The notes under the pieces are model-generated. The model did not search any database. It had not been told where the DNA came from and saw only the letters and a program-made list of their open reading frames with translations. A stretch of DNA of 12,225 nt from CAYUYM01 sp964449305 (lineage in GTDB: Bacteria > Bacteroidota > Ignavibacteria > SZUA-365 > CAYQST01), in assembly GCA_964449305.1 (NCBI GenBank), contig CAYUYM010000108.1:1-12225 (forward strand). Reading direction: 5' to 3'. Below, in pieces: positions 1 through 6,797 of the stretch (positions are counted from its first letter, which is position 1; every line of letters begins with the position of its first letter). The position numbers and the translations under genes are program-made.

Positions 1-2247
1 GTGTGGAAGCTGCCACCGGAGCGCCTGCATGCCACCGTGTACCGGACCGACGATGAGGCGTGGCAGCTCTGGAATGAGGTGACAACCATCGATCCCACTC
101 ACATCCATCGCTTCGATGAGAAGGACAATTTCTGGGAGATGGGGGAGACGGGCCCCTGTGGGCCGTGCTCCGAAATCCACATCGATCTCTCGGAGAACGC
201 CGACTGCGGCCACCTGGTCAACGCAGGATCGCCCACCGTGATGGAGATCTGGAACCTCGTGTTCATCCAGTACCATCGCGATGAAACAGGCACGCTCAAC
301 CCGCTTCCCGCCACGCATGTGGACACCGGCATGGGCTTCGAGCGCATCTGTGCCGTGCTCCAGGGGAAAACCTCCAACTACGACACGGACGTGTTCATGC
401 CGATCATCGATGGCATCGCTGTCCTGAGCGGCCAACCGTATGAAGGCGAGCATGCCGTCGCCATGCGTGTGATCGCAGACCACATCCGCATGCTCACCGT
501 TTCCATCGCCGACGGCGCCGTGCCCGGCAACGAGGGTCGCTCCTACGTGCTCCGCCGCATCCTGCGCCGTGCCGCACGCTTCGGGCGGACACTCGGGCTG
601 CGTGAACCGTTTCTCTGGAGACTCGTCGAGGTTCTTGCCACCACCATGGGAGGCGTCTTTCCGGAAATCGCCGAGCGACGCAATCTTGTGGAACGCATCA
701 TCCGCGCGGAGGAGGAGAGCTTCAACGCCACGCTTGATCGCGGTCTGGAGATTTTCGAACAGCTCGCCATGCAGCAGGCGACGCGTGAGGGCGGACAGCT
801 CTCCGGGGCTGATGCCTTCAAGCTCTACGACACCTTCGGGTTCCCACTCGACCTCACCATGCTCCTCGCCGGGGAACGCGGGTTGACCGTGGATGTCCCT
901 GCCTTCGAGGCGCTCCTGGCTCAGCAGAAGGAGCGCAGCAGGCAGGTGACCAGGGCCAGGCTTGCCGGAGCATCGGGCATTGCAGGGGATGGCTCCGGGC
1001 CCGAGCTCGGCCTGCACGACGACCGCGCGACGGTGTTTCTTGGTTACTCCGAGATCGAGGCTCCTGCAGAAATCCTTGCCACCGCGGCAGTGGAGGAGGC
1101 CACCTATGTCGTGCTCGATGCCACACCGTTTTATGTGGAGTCCGGAGGCCAGGTGTCGGACGACGGCGAACTCGTGATCGACGGCGTGCCCGTCCCCGTG
1201 CGCGGCCTCGCCAAACGCGACGGGCACATCCTCCACATCCTCGGGAACGATCTTCCGCGGCCGCTTGAGGCGGGGGATGCGATCGTGGCCCGCGTGGACC
1301 GGGGCAGGCGCCGGGCCATCATGCGCAACCACACGGCGACGCATCTCCTGCATGCCGCACTGCGCCGCATTGTCGGCTCCCACGTGCAGCAGGCCGGGTC
1401 GCTCGTGGATGACCACCATCTGCGCTTCGACTTCTCGCACTACGCGAAGGTGGATGCCGCCCAGATCGCCGACATCGAGGCGCTTGTCAACGATGTCATC
1501 CTCGATGCCCGGATGGTCCGGCACCACGTCGCGATCCCCTTTGACGAGGCACGCACCATGGGGGCGCTCATGTTCTTCGGCGACAAATATGGCGACCGCG
1601 TCAACGTGATCGAGGTTGCGGATTTCTCGATGGAGTTCTGCGGGGGGACCCATGTGCACAACACGGCCGAGATCGGTCTGTTCAGGATACGGTCTGAGGC
1701 ATCCATCGCGTCCGGTGTCCGACGCATCGAGGCGGTGACCGGGATGAATGTGCTTGCGCACATCGATGGTCTGCACGGGCGTCTGCACGAGGCGGGCATG
1801 CGCGAGGCGGACCTGCATGACCGCATCAAACACCTCGAGAAGGAGCTGGCAAAGTTCAGCCTCCTCCAGGCGGAATCTGAGATGGAACGCATCGCCGCGG
1901 CCGCGGTGGATGTCGGAGGTGTCCTTCTGACGGTGAGCCGTGTGCAGGCTGCATCGGCCGACCAGCTCAAGGCCATGGGCGACCTGCTCCGTGAGAGGCT
2001 CCGCACCGGTGTCGGCGTGCTTGCCGCCGTGGTGGAGGACAAGGTGGTGCTCGTCTGCACGGTGTCCGACGATCTCATCACCGCAAGGGGACTGAAGGCC
2101 GGAGCCATTGTGGCGGATCTCGCCCGACAGCTCGGCGGTGGCGGCGGCGGTCGTCCGCATCTGGCAACCGCGGGTGGGCGCGATGTGACGCGTCTCGATG
2201 CTGTTCTCTCCTCGATTCCCGACCTCATCCGGAGCATGGGAGCGTGA
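1..2247 (+). CDS. alaS: Alanine--tRNA ligase (AlaRS), 5'-truncated by the window edge
   Basis: This cytoplasmic class II synthetase charges tRNA-Ala with alanine and hydrolyses mischarged Ser/Gly-tRNA. The visible 748 residues are the middle and C-terminus of an enzyme usually about 870-900 long. From remembered alignment to E. coli AlaRS, roughly 115 N-terminal residues with class II motifs 1 and 2 lie outside the window, so the GTG at position 1 is not a real start. Visible landmarks are TGPCGPCSE (50-58) in the aminoacylation domain, motif 3 GMGFER (110-115), the zinc/editing motifs HTATH (444-448) and CGGTH (547-551), a helical coiled linker near 595-635, and the C-Ala glycine run GGGGGGRP (712-719). 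All signature residues seen are intact. The stop codon overlaps the next gene's start as GTGA, so the two are likely cotranscribed and translationally coupled. Identification is very secure. Confidence 0.98.
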   Translation: MWKLPPERLHATVYRTDDEAWQLWNEVTTIDPTHIHRFDEKDNFWEMGETGPCGPCSEIHIDLSENADCGHLVNAGSPTVMEIWNLVFIQYHRDETGTLNPLPATHVDTGMGFERICAVLQGKTSNYDTDVFMPIIDGIAVLSGQPYEGEHAVAMRVIADHIRMLTVSIADGAVPGNEGRSYVLRRILRRAARFGRTLGLREPFLWRLVEVLATTMGGVFPEIAERRNLVERIIRAEEESFNATLDRGLEIFEQLAMQQATREGGQLSGADAFKLYDTFGFPLDLTMLLAGERGLTVDVPAFEALLAQQKERSRQVTRARLAGASGIAGDGSGPELGLHDDRATVFLGYSEIEAPAEILATAAVEEATYVVLDATPFYVESGGQVSDDGELVIDGVPVPVRGLAKRDGHILHILGNDLPRPLEAGDAIVARVDRGRRRAIMRNHTATHLLHAALRRIVGSHVQQAGSLVDDHHLRFDFSHYAKVDAAQIADIEALVNDVILDARMVRHHVAIPFDEARTMGALMFFGDKYGDRVNVIEVADFSMEFCGGTHVHNTAEIGLFRIRSEASIASGVRRIEAVTGMNVLAHIDGLHGRLHEAGMREADLHDRIKHLEKELAKFSLLQAESEMERIAAAAVDVGGVLLTVSRVQAASADQLKAMGDLLRERLRTGVGVLAAVVEDKVVLVCTVSDDLITARGLKAGAIVADLARQLGGGGGGRPHLATAGGRDVTRLDAVLSSIPDLIRSMGA

Positions 2248-3026
2248 CAGCGGTCCGGACATCGGTGGCGGAATTTCTCACCTCCGCCCGCACGACGGGC
2301 CGGGCGGGAATGCTCCTCCTGATCGACCCGGACAAGGTGTCCTTCGACACCCTGCCGGGCTTCATCGCCGAGGCCGACGCCGCCGGTGTCGACGGCTATC
2401 TCGTCGGAGGGAGTCTCGTGTTGCTGCCACTGCTGGAGCAGACCATCAGGGCGATCAAGTCCATCACCTCACGTCCTGTCATCATCTTTCCTGGCGGGGT
2501 CCATCAGATCAGCGGCGAGGCAGACGCGCTGTTGTTTCTCTCCATCATCTCCGGTCGCAATGCCGACCAGCTGATCGGTCAGCATGTGATCGCCGCCCCC
2601 ATCATCCGTCGCCTCGGTCTTGAGGCAGTCTCCACGGGCTATATGATCATCGCCTCGGATCAGGTGACCACGACGGAGTTCATGAGTCACTCCAAACCGA
2701 TTCCACGCACCAAGCCCGAGATCGCCATGGCGCATGCCATGGCGGCTGAGCTGCTCGGCATGCGGCTCGTGTACCTCGAGGCAGGCAGTGGTGCCAGCCA
2801 GCCGGTGCCCGAGACCATGGTGCATGCCGTGGCCCGCAGTGTGTCGCTGCCCGTCATCGTGGGTGGCGGAATCCGCACACCCGATGCTGCAGCCGCCCGT
2901 GTGGCAGCCGGGGCATCGATCATCGTCGTCGGCAATCATTTCGAAAAGGAGGAACATCGACCACAACTGACGGAATTCGCCGCGGCCATTCATGCAGCCG
3001 GGATCGCGCATCCCATTGCCGTGTGA
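2244..3026 (+). CDS. Geranylgeranylglyceryl phosphate synthase, PcrB/GGGPS family (group II type)
   Basis: The predicted TIM-barrel prenyltransferase joins a polyprenyl diphosphate (geranylgeranyl in characterised members) to sn-glycerol-1-phosphate, the first ether-forming step of archaeal-type lipids. Family landmarks in order are IDPDK (27-31), VGGS (54-57), FPGG (82-85), SGRNADQLIGQH (103-114), YLEAGSGA (177-184), the phosphate-binding GGGIRTP (207-213) and VGNHFE (229-234). At 260 residues it is full length. The GTG start is chosen because it gives the GTGA overlap with the alaS stop and has GGAG at 2231-2234, nine bases upstream. The next in-frame ATG (2310) would remove the first barrel strand. 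Homologues occur in many Bacteroidota, where the lipid product and physiological role are poorly defined. Prenyl chain length cannot be read from sequence here. TrpF/HisA-like barrels are alternatives, but the SGRN and YLEAGSGA blocks are specific to this family. Confidence 0.93.
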   Translation: MTAVRTSVAEFLTSARTTGRAGMLLLIDPDKVSFDTLPGFIAEADAAGVDGYLVGGSLVLLPLLEQTIRAIKSITSRPVIIFPGGVHQISGEADALLFLSIISGRNADQLIGQHVIAAPIIRRLGLEAVSTGYMIIASDQVTTTEFMSHSKPIPRTKPEIAMAHAMAAELLGMRLVYLEAGSGASQPVPETMVHAVARSVSLPVIVGGGIRTPDAAAARVAAGASIIVVGNHFEKEEHRPQLTEFAAAIHAAGIAHPIAV

Positions 3027-3089
3027 CGACGTCGGTCCGGCGACCGGCCCTCAACCCGTGAATCACCCAACCCCGACATCGGAGGTCAC

Positions 3090-3989
3090 ATGAAACAAAC
3101 GACACCGATCCTGTTGATCATACTTCTGCTTCCCGGCCTCTTTCAGGGCTGCTGGTGGAAGGCCATCGAACGTGAAAACCTGACGCTGCGATCGCAACTC
3201 GATTCACTCAACCGGCTGTATTCCTCCTGCGTGGTGGAAAACACCCGGGTGAATGTGCGGGTGGACGATCTTCAACGCCAGAACGCCAAGCTTGAGGAAC
3301 GCAACCTCGAGATTGCCAACCGCATGATCGAGATGGGCAAGCTCCCACCCCCTCCGCGAGTGGAGCCCGACGACACCCCTCCCCTGGCGGAAGGAGTCAC
3401 CTTTTCCCAGCGCACCGGTGTTGATCCCGTGGCTGCTGACACTGTGACGGACGCTGCCGTCACTCCGCCGACACCTGACACGCCGGTTCCAGTGCAGACC
3501 CCTCCCCAACGCCCATCCACACCAGCTGTCCAACCCACGACAACTCCGCCCACCTCCACGGCTGTCACGCGCCCACGTACGCTTCCGTCGCCGACCACAA
3601 CAACGGCACGTGCCGGTGAGCGCTTCCTGGAACGCTATCAGGCGGCACTGGCGGAATTCAATCTCCGCCATTTCGCGGTGGCTCTCGAAGGCTTCACCTC
3701 GCTGCTGTCCTCCTTCGAATCGAATGACATGTCCGACAACTGCGAGTATTGGATCGGTGAGTGCCAGTACGCGCTCGGGAACTACCCGGCCGCCATTGAG
3801 CATTTCACCAACGTTCTCCGATACACGCAGTCCGACAAGACGGACGACGCCCTGATGATGCGTGGCAACACCTACATGCGCGTCAAGGATGTCACCAGTG
3901 CCCGTGGCGACTTTCAGCGCATTGTGGACGACTTCCCGGAAAGCGAGTTCGCCCTGCGGGCACGCCAGAAACTGAAATCCGGACGCTGA
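3090..3989 (+). CDS. Coiled-coil and TPR lipoprotein, YbgF/CpoB-like architecture
   Basis: This 299-residue protein starts with a hydrophobic signal and a lipobox ending LFQGC, giving a predicted lipidated Cys21. Next come a charged heptad-like coiled coil (about 27-82), a disordered Pro/Thr-rich linker (86-174) and tandem TPR helices (about 176-295) with recurring patterns such as YALGNYPAAIEHF and DFPESEFALRA. A short coiled coil followed by C-terminal TPRs is the layout of YbgF/CpoB, the periplasmic Tol-Pal partner that coordinates peptidoglycan synthesis with outer-membrane constriction. No tol or pal gene is adjacent, and E. coli CpoB is not a lipoprotein, so the function is inferred from architecture only. 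A GGAGG at 3081-3085 supports the ATG at 3090. The gene lies 63 bases after the GGGP synthase gene and ends just before the terminator at 3996. It could instead be a generic TPR assembly lipoprotein. Confidence 0.8.
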   Translation: MKQTTPILLIILLLPGLFQGCWWKAIERENLTLRSQLDSLNRLYSSCVVENTRVNVRVDDLQRQNAKLEERNLEIANRMIEMGKLPPPPRVEPDDTPPLAEGVTFSQRTGVDPVAADTVTDAAVTPPTPDTPVPVQTPPQRPSTPAVQPTTTPPTSTAVTRPRTLPSPTTTTARAGERFLERYQAALAEFNLRHFAVALEGFTSLLSSFESNDMSDNCEYWIGECQYALGNYPAAIEHFTNVLRYTQSDKTDDALMMRGNTYMRVKDVTSARGDFQRIVDDFPESEFALRARQKLKSGR

Positions 3990-3995
3990 CCAACA

Positions 3996-4030
3996 GAAAA
4001 GGCTGACCGTTGGGTCAGCCTTTTCTTTTT
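3996..4030 (+). terminator. Strong intrinsic terminator, probably bidirectional
   Basis: A perfect 13-bp stem, GAAAAGGCTGACC (3996-4008) against GGTCAGCCTTTTC (4013-4025), encloses a GTTG loop and is followed by TTTTT (4026-4030). It begins 7 bases after the stop of the TPR lipoprotein gene. On the other strand the stem's own A-run (3997-4000) supplies a U-tract, and the convergent S1 gene stops at 4045, so the same hairpin can end both transcripts. Confidence 0.93.
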
Positions 4031-4044
4031 CAGGATCGTTGGGA

Positions 4045-6021
4045 TCAGGCGTTTTCGCTGTTCTCCGGTTCGGCTGCGGCGGCTTCCTCGGCGGGGGCAT
4101 CCTGCACCGGCTCAATTGCTTCCGCAATCATCGGTTCCTCCACAGGGGGCTCGGCCACCGGCGTCTCCACATCGGTCACGGGGGCTTCCGGTTCGACGGC
4201 GGCAACGGGCTCCACATCAGCGGGCGCCGGAGCAGGTGTCTCGATTGCGGCGGGTTCCGGTGTGGTCTGCATGGTGGGCACATTGAGGAGTGCCTGCATG
4301 CCGGGAACATCGGCAAAGGTGAAGGCGCGGTCCGAAGCAGACTGGTTCACCGTGAACGACGGCTTGTCATCGTAGTGACGATCGTCACCCGAATCCTCAC
4401 GCACCATGGCGCAGATGAAGGACCGCTTCTCCGGGTCCATCTCCACCACCTTGACGCGCACGGTGTCGCCGACATTCATCGTGGGCTCGGCGGCCTGTTG
4501 CTGGCCACGGCGCGGCTTGCGGATGCCCATCTTCCCGCGCGGGACGAAGCAGTCGATGTCGAAATCGAGCGAGACGATGGCGCCGGCATCCATGACCTGC
4601 TTCAGCACGCCATCGGCCTCCGCTCCGGCGGGGTAGATGTTCGCGAGCTTCAGCCACGGGTTCGGCTGGGTGTCCTTGACGCTGAGGGCGATGCGCTTCT
4701 CCTGCGGCTTCGAGTCGATGACCTTCACCTCGAGCTCCTGCCCCACCTTCACGATCTCGGTCGGGTGCTGGATGCGACGCGTCCAGCTCAGATCCGAGAT
4801 GTGCACCATGCCGACGATGCCCGGATCGAGCTGCACATACACGCCGAAGCTGGTGATGTTCTTGACCTTGCCCTTGTGGATGGTGCCGATGGAATACTGG
4901 TCGCCGATCTTGGTCCACGGCGACTCCGTGAATTCCTTCATCGAGAGGGCGATCCGCTCGTTCTTGACATCAACGTTCACCACCTTGACCTTCACCGTTT
5001 CATGGAGCTGCACCACCTCGGACGGGGTCTTGACGTGGGTCTTGCTCAAGCGGGAGATGTGGATGAGACCATCGACGCCACCGAGATCCACGAAGACACC
5101 GTAGTTGGTGATGGATGTCACAACACCTTCGAGCACGTCGCCCTTGTTGAACTGGGCGAACTTTGCCTTCTTCAGCGCCTTCTTGCGGCTGCAGACATAC
5201 TTGCGGCGCTCGAGCTCCGAAATCTCCACCACCACGATCTCGATGTCCTGACCGATATGCGGCTCGATGTCGACCTGCTCAGCGCGGCCACTGAGCTGGA
5301 ACTGGGAACGCGGGACGAACCCTTCAAGACCCTTGAAATCCACGAGTGCTCCGCCAGGAATCGCGCGCACACAGCGCACGGTCTGGAGGCTCTCCTGCTC
5401 CTTTGCGGCGAGGAGTTCCTTCCAGATTTCGGCAGCCTCCTCGTCCGACAGTTTGGGCTTCTTGCGGGATTTCTTCTCCGCACCCTCCGCGACCTCCCCT
5501 TCGGCGGTTTCACCCTCGGCAACCGGAGCCTCCGTATCTGCAACCAGTGCGGCCTCGGCAACCGGAGCCTCCGCATCTGCAACCGGCGCGACCTCGGCAA
5601 CCGGAGTCTCCGCGTCTGCAACCGGTGCGGCCTCTGCAAGCGGAGCCTCCGCATCTGCAACAGGTGCGACCTCTGCAACCGGAGTCTCCACGTCTGCAAC
5701 CGGTGCGACCTCGGCAACCTCTGCTGCCGGCGGTTCCACCGCGGCGACGTCACCTGCCGGGGTCTCCGCCGGGGCATCCTCCACGATCCCGGCGCTGACC
5801 GTTTCCACAGCAGCCTCCGCTGCAGCTGGCGCCTCCTCCTGTGCCGGTGTGTCGGGTGATGTCATCAATGGGAGTGCGTCAGGGGCGACGTCACCATCCA
5901 TGACGCCTGCCGTGGCATTCGCGTCCATTGCAGGTGTCGTGTCGGACACGGGTTGGATTTCCTCGGCCGGTTGGTGCATCGATTGCTCGAGTTCGTTCGG
6001 GGTTGTCTGGTCGTTGGTCAT
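4045..6021 (-). CDS. rpsA: 30S ribosomal protein S1 with four S1 domains and long low-complexity ends
   Basis: S1 binds mRNA on the small ribosomal subunit and aids translation initiation. I place the start at the ATG at 6021 (658 aa); a TTG 12 codons upstream is possible. Residues 1-182 are Ala/Glu/Pro/Val-rich and acidic, with five 13-residue repeats (103-167). A basic patch KKSRKKPK (183-190) follows, then four OB-fold S1 domains: about 207-281 (divergent, with GFVPRSQF), 294-363 (GVFVDLGGVDGLIHIS), 379-450 (GVYVQLDPGIVGMVHIS) and 465-541 (divergent). The tail from 543 to 658 is again Ala/Pro/Glu-rich. E. coli S1 has 557 residues and six domains. By remembered alignment, the first domain here matches E. 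coli domain 2, so domain 1 seems absent. Only a weak GGAA precedes the ATG, as is common for rpsA. The gene is monocistronic, convergent with the TPR lipoprotein gene and divergent from the Nudix gene. Confidence 0.94.
   Translation of the reverse strand: MTNDQTTPNELEQSMHQPAEEIQPVSDTTPAMDANATAGVMDGDVAPDALPLMTSPDTPAQEEAPAAAEAAVETVSAGIVEDAPAETPAGDVAAVEPPAAEVAEVAPVADVETPVAEVAPVADAEAPLAEAAPVADAETPVAEVAPVADAEAPVAEAALVADTEAPVAEGETAEGEVAEGAEKKSRKKPKLSDEEAAEIWKELLAAKEQESLQTVRCVRAIPGGALVDFKGLEGFVPRSQFQLSGRAEQVDIEPHIGQDIEIVVVEISELERRKYVCSRKKALKKAKFAQFNKGDVLEGVVTSITNYGVFVDLGGVDGLIHISRLSKTHVKTPSEVVQLHETVKVKVVNVDVKNERIALSMKEFTESPWTKIGDQYSIGTIHKGKVKNITSFGVYVQLDPGIVGMVHISDLSWTRRIQHPTEIVKVGQELEVKVIDSKPQEKRIALSVKDTQPNPWLKLANIYPAGAEADGVLKQVMDAGAIVSLDFDIDCFVPRGKMGIRKPRRGQQQAAEPTMNVGDTVRVKVVEMDPEKRSFICAMVREDSGDDRHYDDKPSFTVNQSASDRAFTFADVPGMQALLNVPTMQTTPEPAAIETPAPAPADVEPVAAVEPEAPVTDVETPVAEPPVEEPMIAEAIEPVQDAPAEEAAAAEPENSENA
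5521..5715 (-). repeat. Five tandem 39-bp repeats inside the S1 gene
   Basis: Five consecutive 39-bp units begin at 5521, 5560, 5599, 5638 and 5677. They are in frame and encode 13-residue units of the type VAEVAPVADAETP in the N-terminal extension (residues 103-167). Units differ at only a few bases. Several variants alternate: units 1 and 3 read gcggcctc where units 2 and 4 read gcgacctc. This suggests a 78-bp higher-order duplication. Because 39 is divisible by 3, gain or loss of units would change extension length without a frameshift. Confidence 0.93.
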
Positions 6022-6260
6022 AGCGGTTCCAATGAATTGGTTGAAATAATGGGGCAAAGCACTCTTTGCGCAACGCTCACATTCCGTTTGCTCGATCGCC
6101 CGTCGCTGGAGAATTTCGGTGCGGGAAATTCGACCAAAAAGGGATATGGGAAATCAAGCTACGGAAATGAAATGGAAATCCAAAATGCAGAAATTCCACA
6201 TCCCGTACCCGGAGTGTATTTTGGTGCGGAAATGAAACATGGAACACGGTCGAGGTGATG
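6022..6260. promoter_or_regulatory. Divergent intergenic region between the S1 and Nudix genes
   Basis: Promoters for both the minus-strand S1 gene and the plus-strand Nudix gene should lie in these 239 bases, since the genes diverge. The stretch 6110-6240 is visibly richer in A/T than the coding DNA, with many GAAAT words, including CGGAAATGAAA at both 6162-6172 and 6227-6237. I see only weak promoter matches. For S1 there is TTGCGC to ATTATT with 17-bp spacing, reading minus strand just above its ATG. For Nudix there is TTCCAC (6194-6199) to TATTTT (6217-6222) with 17-bp spacing. Neither is strong enough to assign. GAGG (6252-6255) is the Nudix ribosome-binding site. Confidence 0.45.
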
Positions 6261-6797
6261 ATGGCATTGACGCGATGGCAGACGGTTGAGGAGCGGGAGA
6301 TCGCCCGGAATCCCTGGTGGACATATCTGGTCCGACGCTTCATCATTCCCGGCATCCACACCGGTGACTATCATTTTGTTCGCACCCCGGGATCGGTCAT
6401 GATCGCACCGCGGGTGGGAGACGGATTTCTGCTGGTCCGGCAATACCGATACCTCAATGATCGTGTCTCGTTGGAGTTTCCCGCGGGCGGGGTTCCTCCC
6501 GGGATGGCGTCACCCGATGCAGCTGTCAGGGAGCTGGCCGAGGAGACGGGCATGGCTGCGGGTTCGCTGACACACATCGGGGAGTTCAACCCTTTCAACG
6601 GGGTGACCGATGAGCTTTGCCAGGTCTACCTCGCGGAGCAGTTGACGGCAACAGACGCCGAACCTGATCCCACGGAGGAATTCGAACGATGCATCATGTC
6701 GATCGATGAGATCGGGGACGCCATACTGGACGGCACGCTGTGGGATGGGATGACACTTGCAGTATGGTCCATGCTGCGGGCACGGGAGGTGGTGTGA
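6261..6797 (+). CDS. Nudix hydrolase, ADP-ribose pyrophosphatase-like
   Basis: A 178-residue Nudix-fold protein predicted to cleave a nucleoside diphosphate linked to another moiety, most likely ADP-ribose or a nucleotide sugar. The family hints are a hydrophobic strand leading into RQYR (60-63), EFPAGG (72-77) just before the box, and the Nudix box at 76-98 ending RELAEETGM, with catalytic E91, E94 and E95 present. The first glutamate of the consensus box (G-x5-E) is methionine here (M82). Metal-ligand residues are otherwise kept, so activity remains plausible. Three start codons are stacked: GTG 6255, ATG 6258 and ATG 6261. I choose 6261 because GAGG at 6252-6255 then sits five bases upstream. 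The stop overlaps the NamZ start as TGATG, so the two genes are coupled. Substrate cannot be fixed from sequence. Confidence 0.88.
   Translation: MALTRWQTVEEREIARNPWWTYLVRRFIIPGIHTGDYHFVRTPGSVMIAPRVGDGFLLVRQYRYLNDRVSLEFPAGGVPPGMASPDAAVRELAEETGMAAGSLTHIGEFNPFNGVTDELCQVYLAEQLTATDAEPDPTEEFERCIMSIDEIGDAILDGTLWDGMTLAVWSMLRAREVV

Noticed and set aside
1440..2237. 265-codon minus-strand open frame inside alaS
   Set aside because: The Ser/Arg/Thr-rich product with no family motifs is antisense to the conserved editing and C-Ala domains of AlaRS.
3031..3048. Hairpin GTCGGTC/GACCGGC just after the GGGP synthase gene, considered as a terminator
   Set aside because: The stem is short, includes a G-U pair and is not followed by a T-run. 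The downstream lipoprotein gene is close and probably cotranscribed.
3204..4127. 307-codon minus-strand open frame over the TPR lipoprotein gene
   Set aside because: It runs across the terminator hairpin and the S1 3' end and has no recognisable domain. The plus-strand gene has a signal, a ribosome-binding site and TPRs.
4039..5859. Long open frame (606 codons) on the plus strand opposite the S1 gene
   Set aside because: It is antisense to a clear ribosomal protein gene, has a His/Leu/Arg/Cys-rich product typical of a GC-rich shadow frame, and its repeats only mirror the S1 minisatellite. It also starts inside the convergent terminator region without a ribosome-binding site.
6162..6237. Repeated CGGAAATGAAA words in the S1/Nudix gap, considered as an operator pair
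   Set aside because: The copies are 11 bases in an A-rich region with no inverted symmetry, 65 bases apart and not tied to a clear promoter, so chance is a sufficient explanation.
6740..6796. Upstream in-frame start for the NamZ gene
   Set aside because: It would add 19 residues that hide the signal peptide and overlap the Nudix gene fully. The ATG at 6797 has a strong ribosome-binding site.
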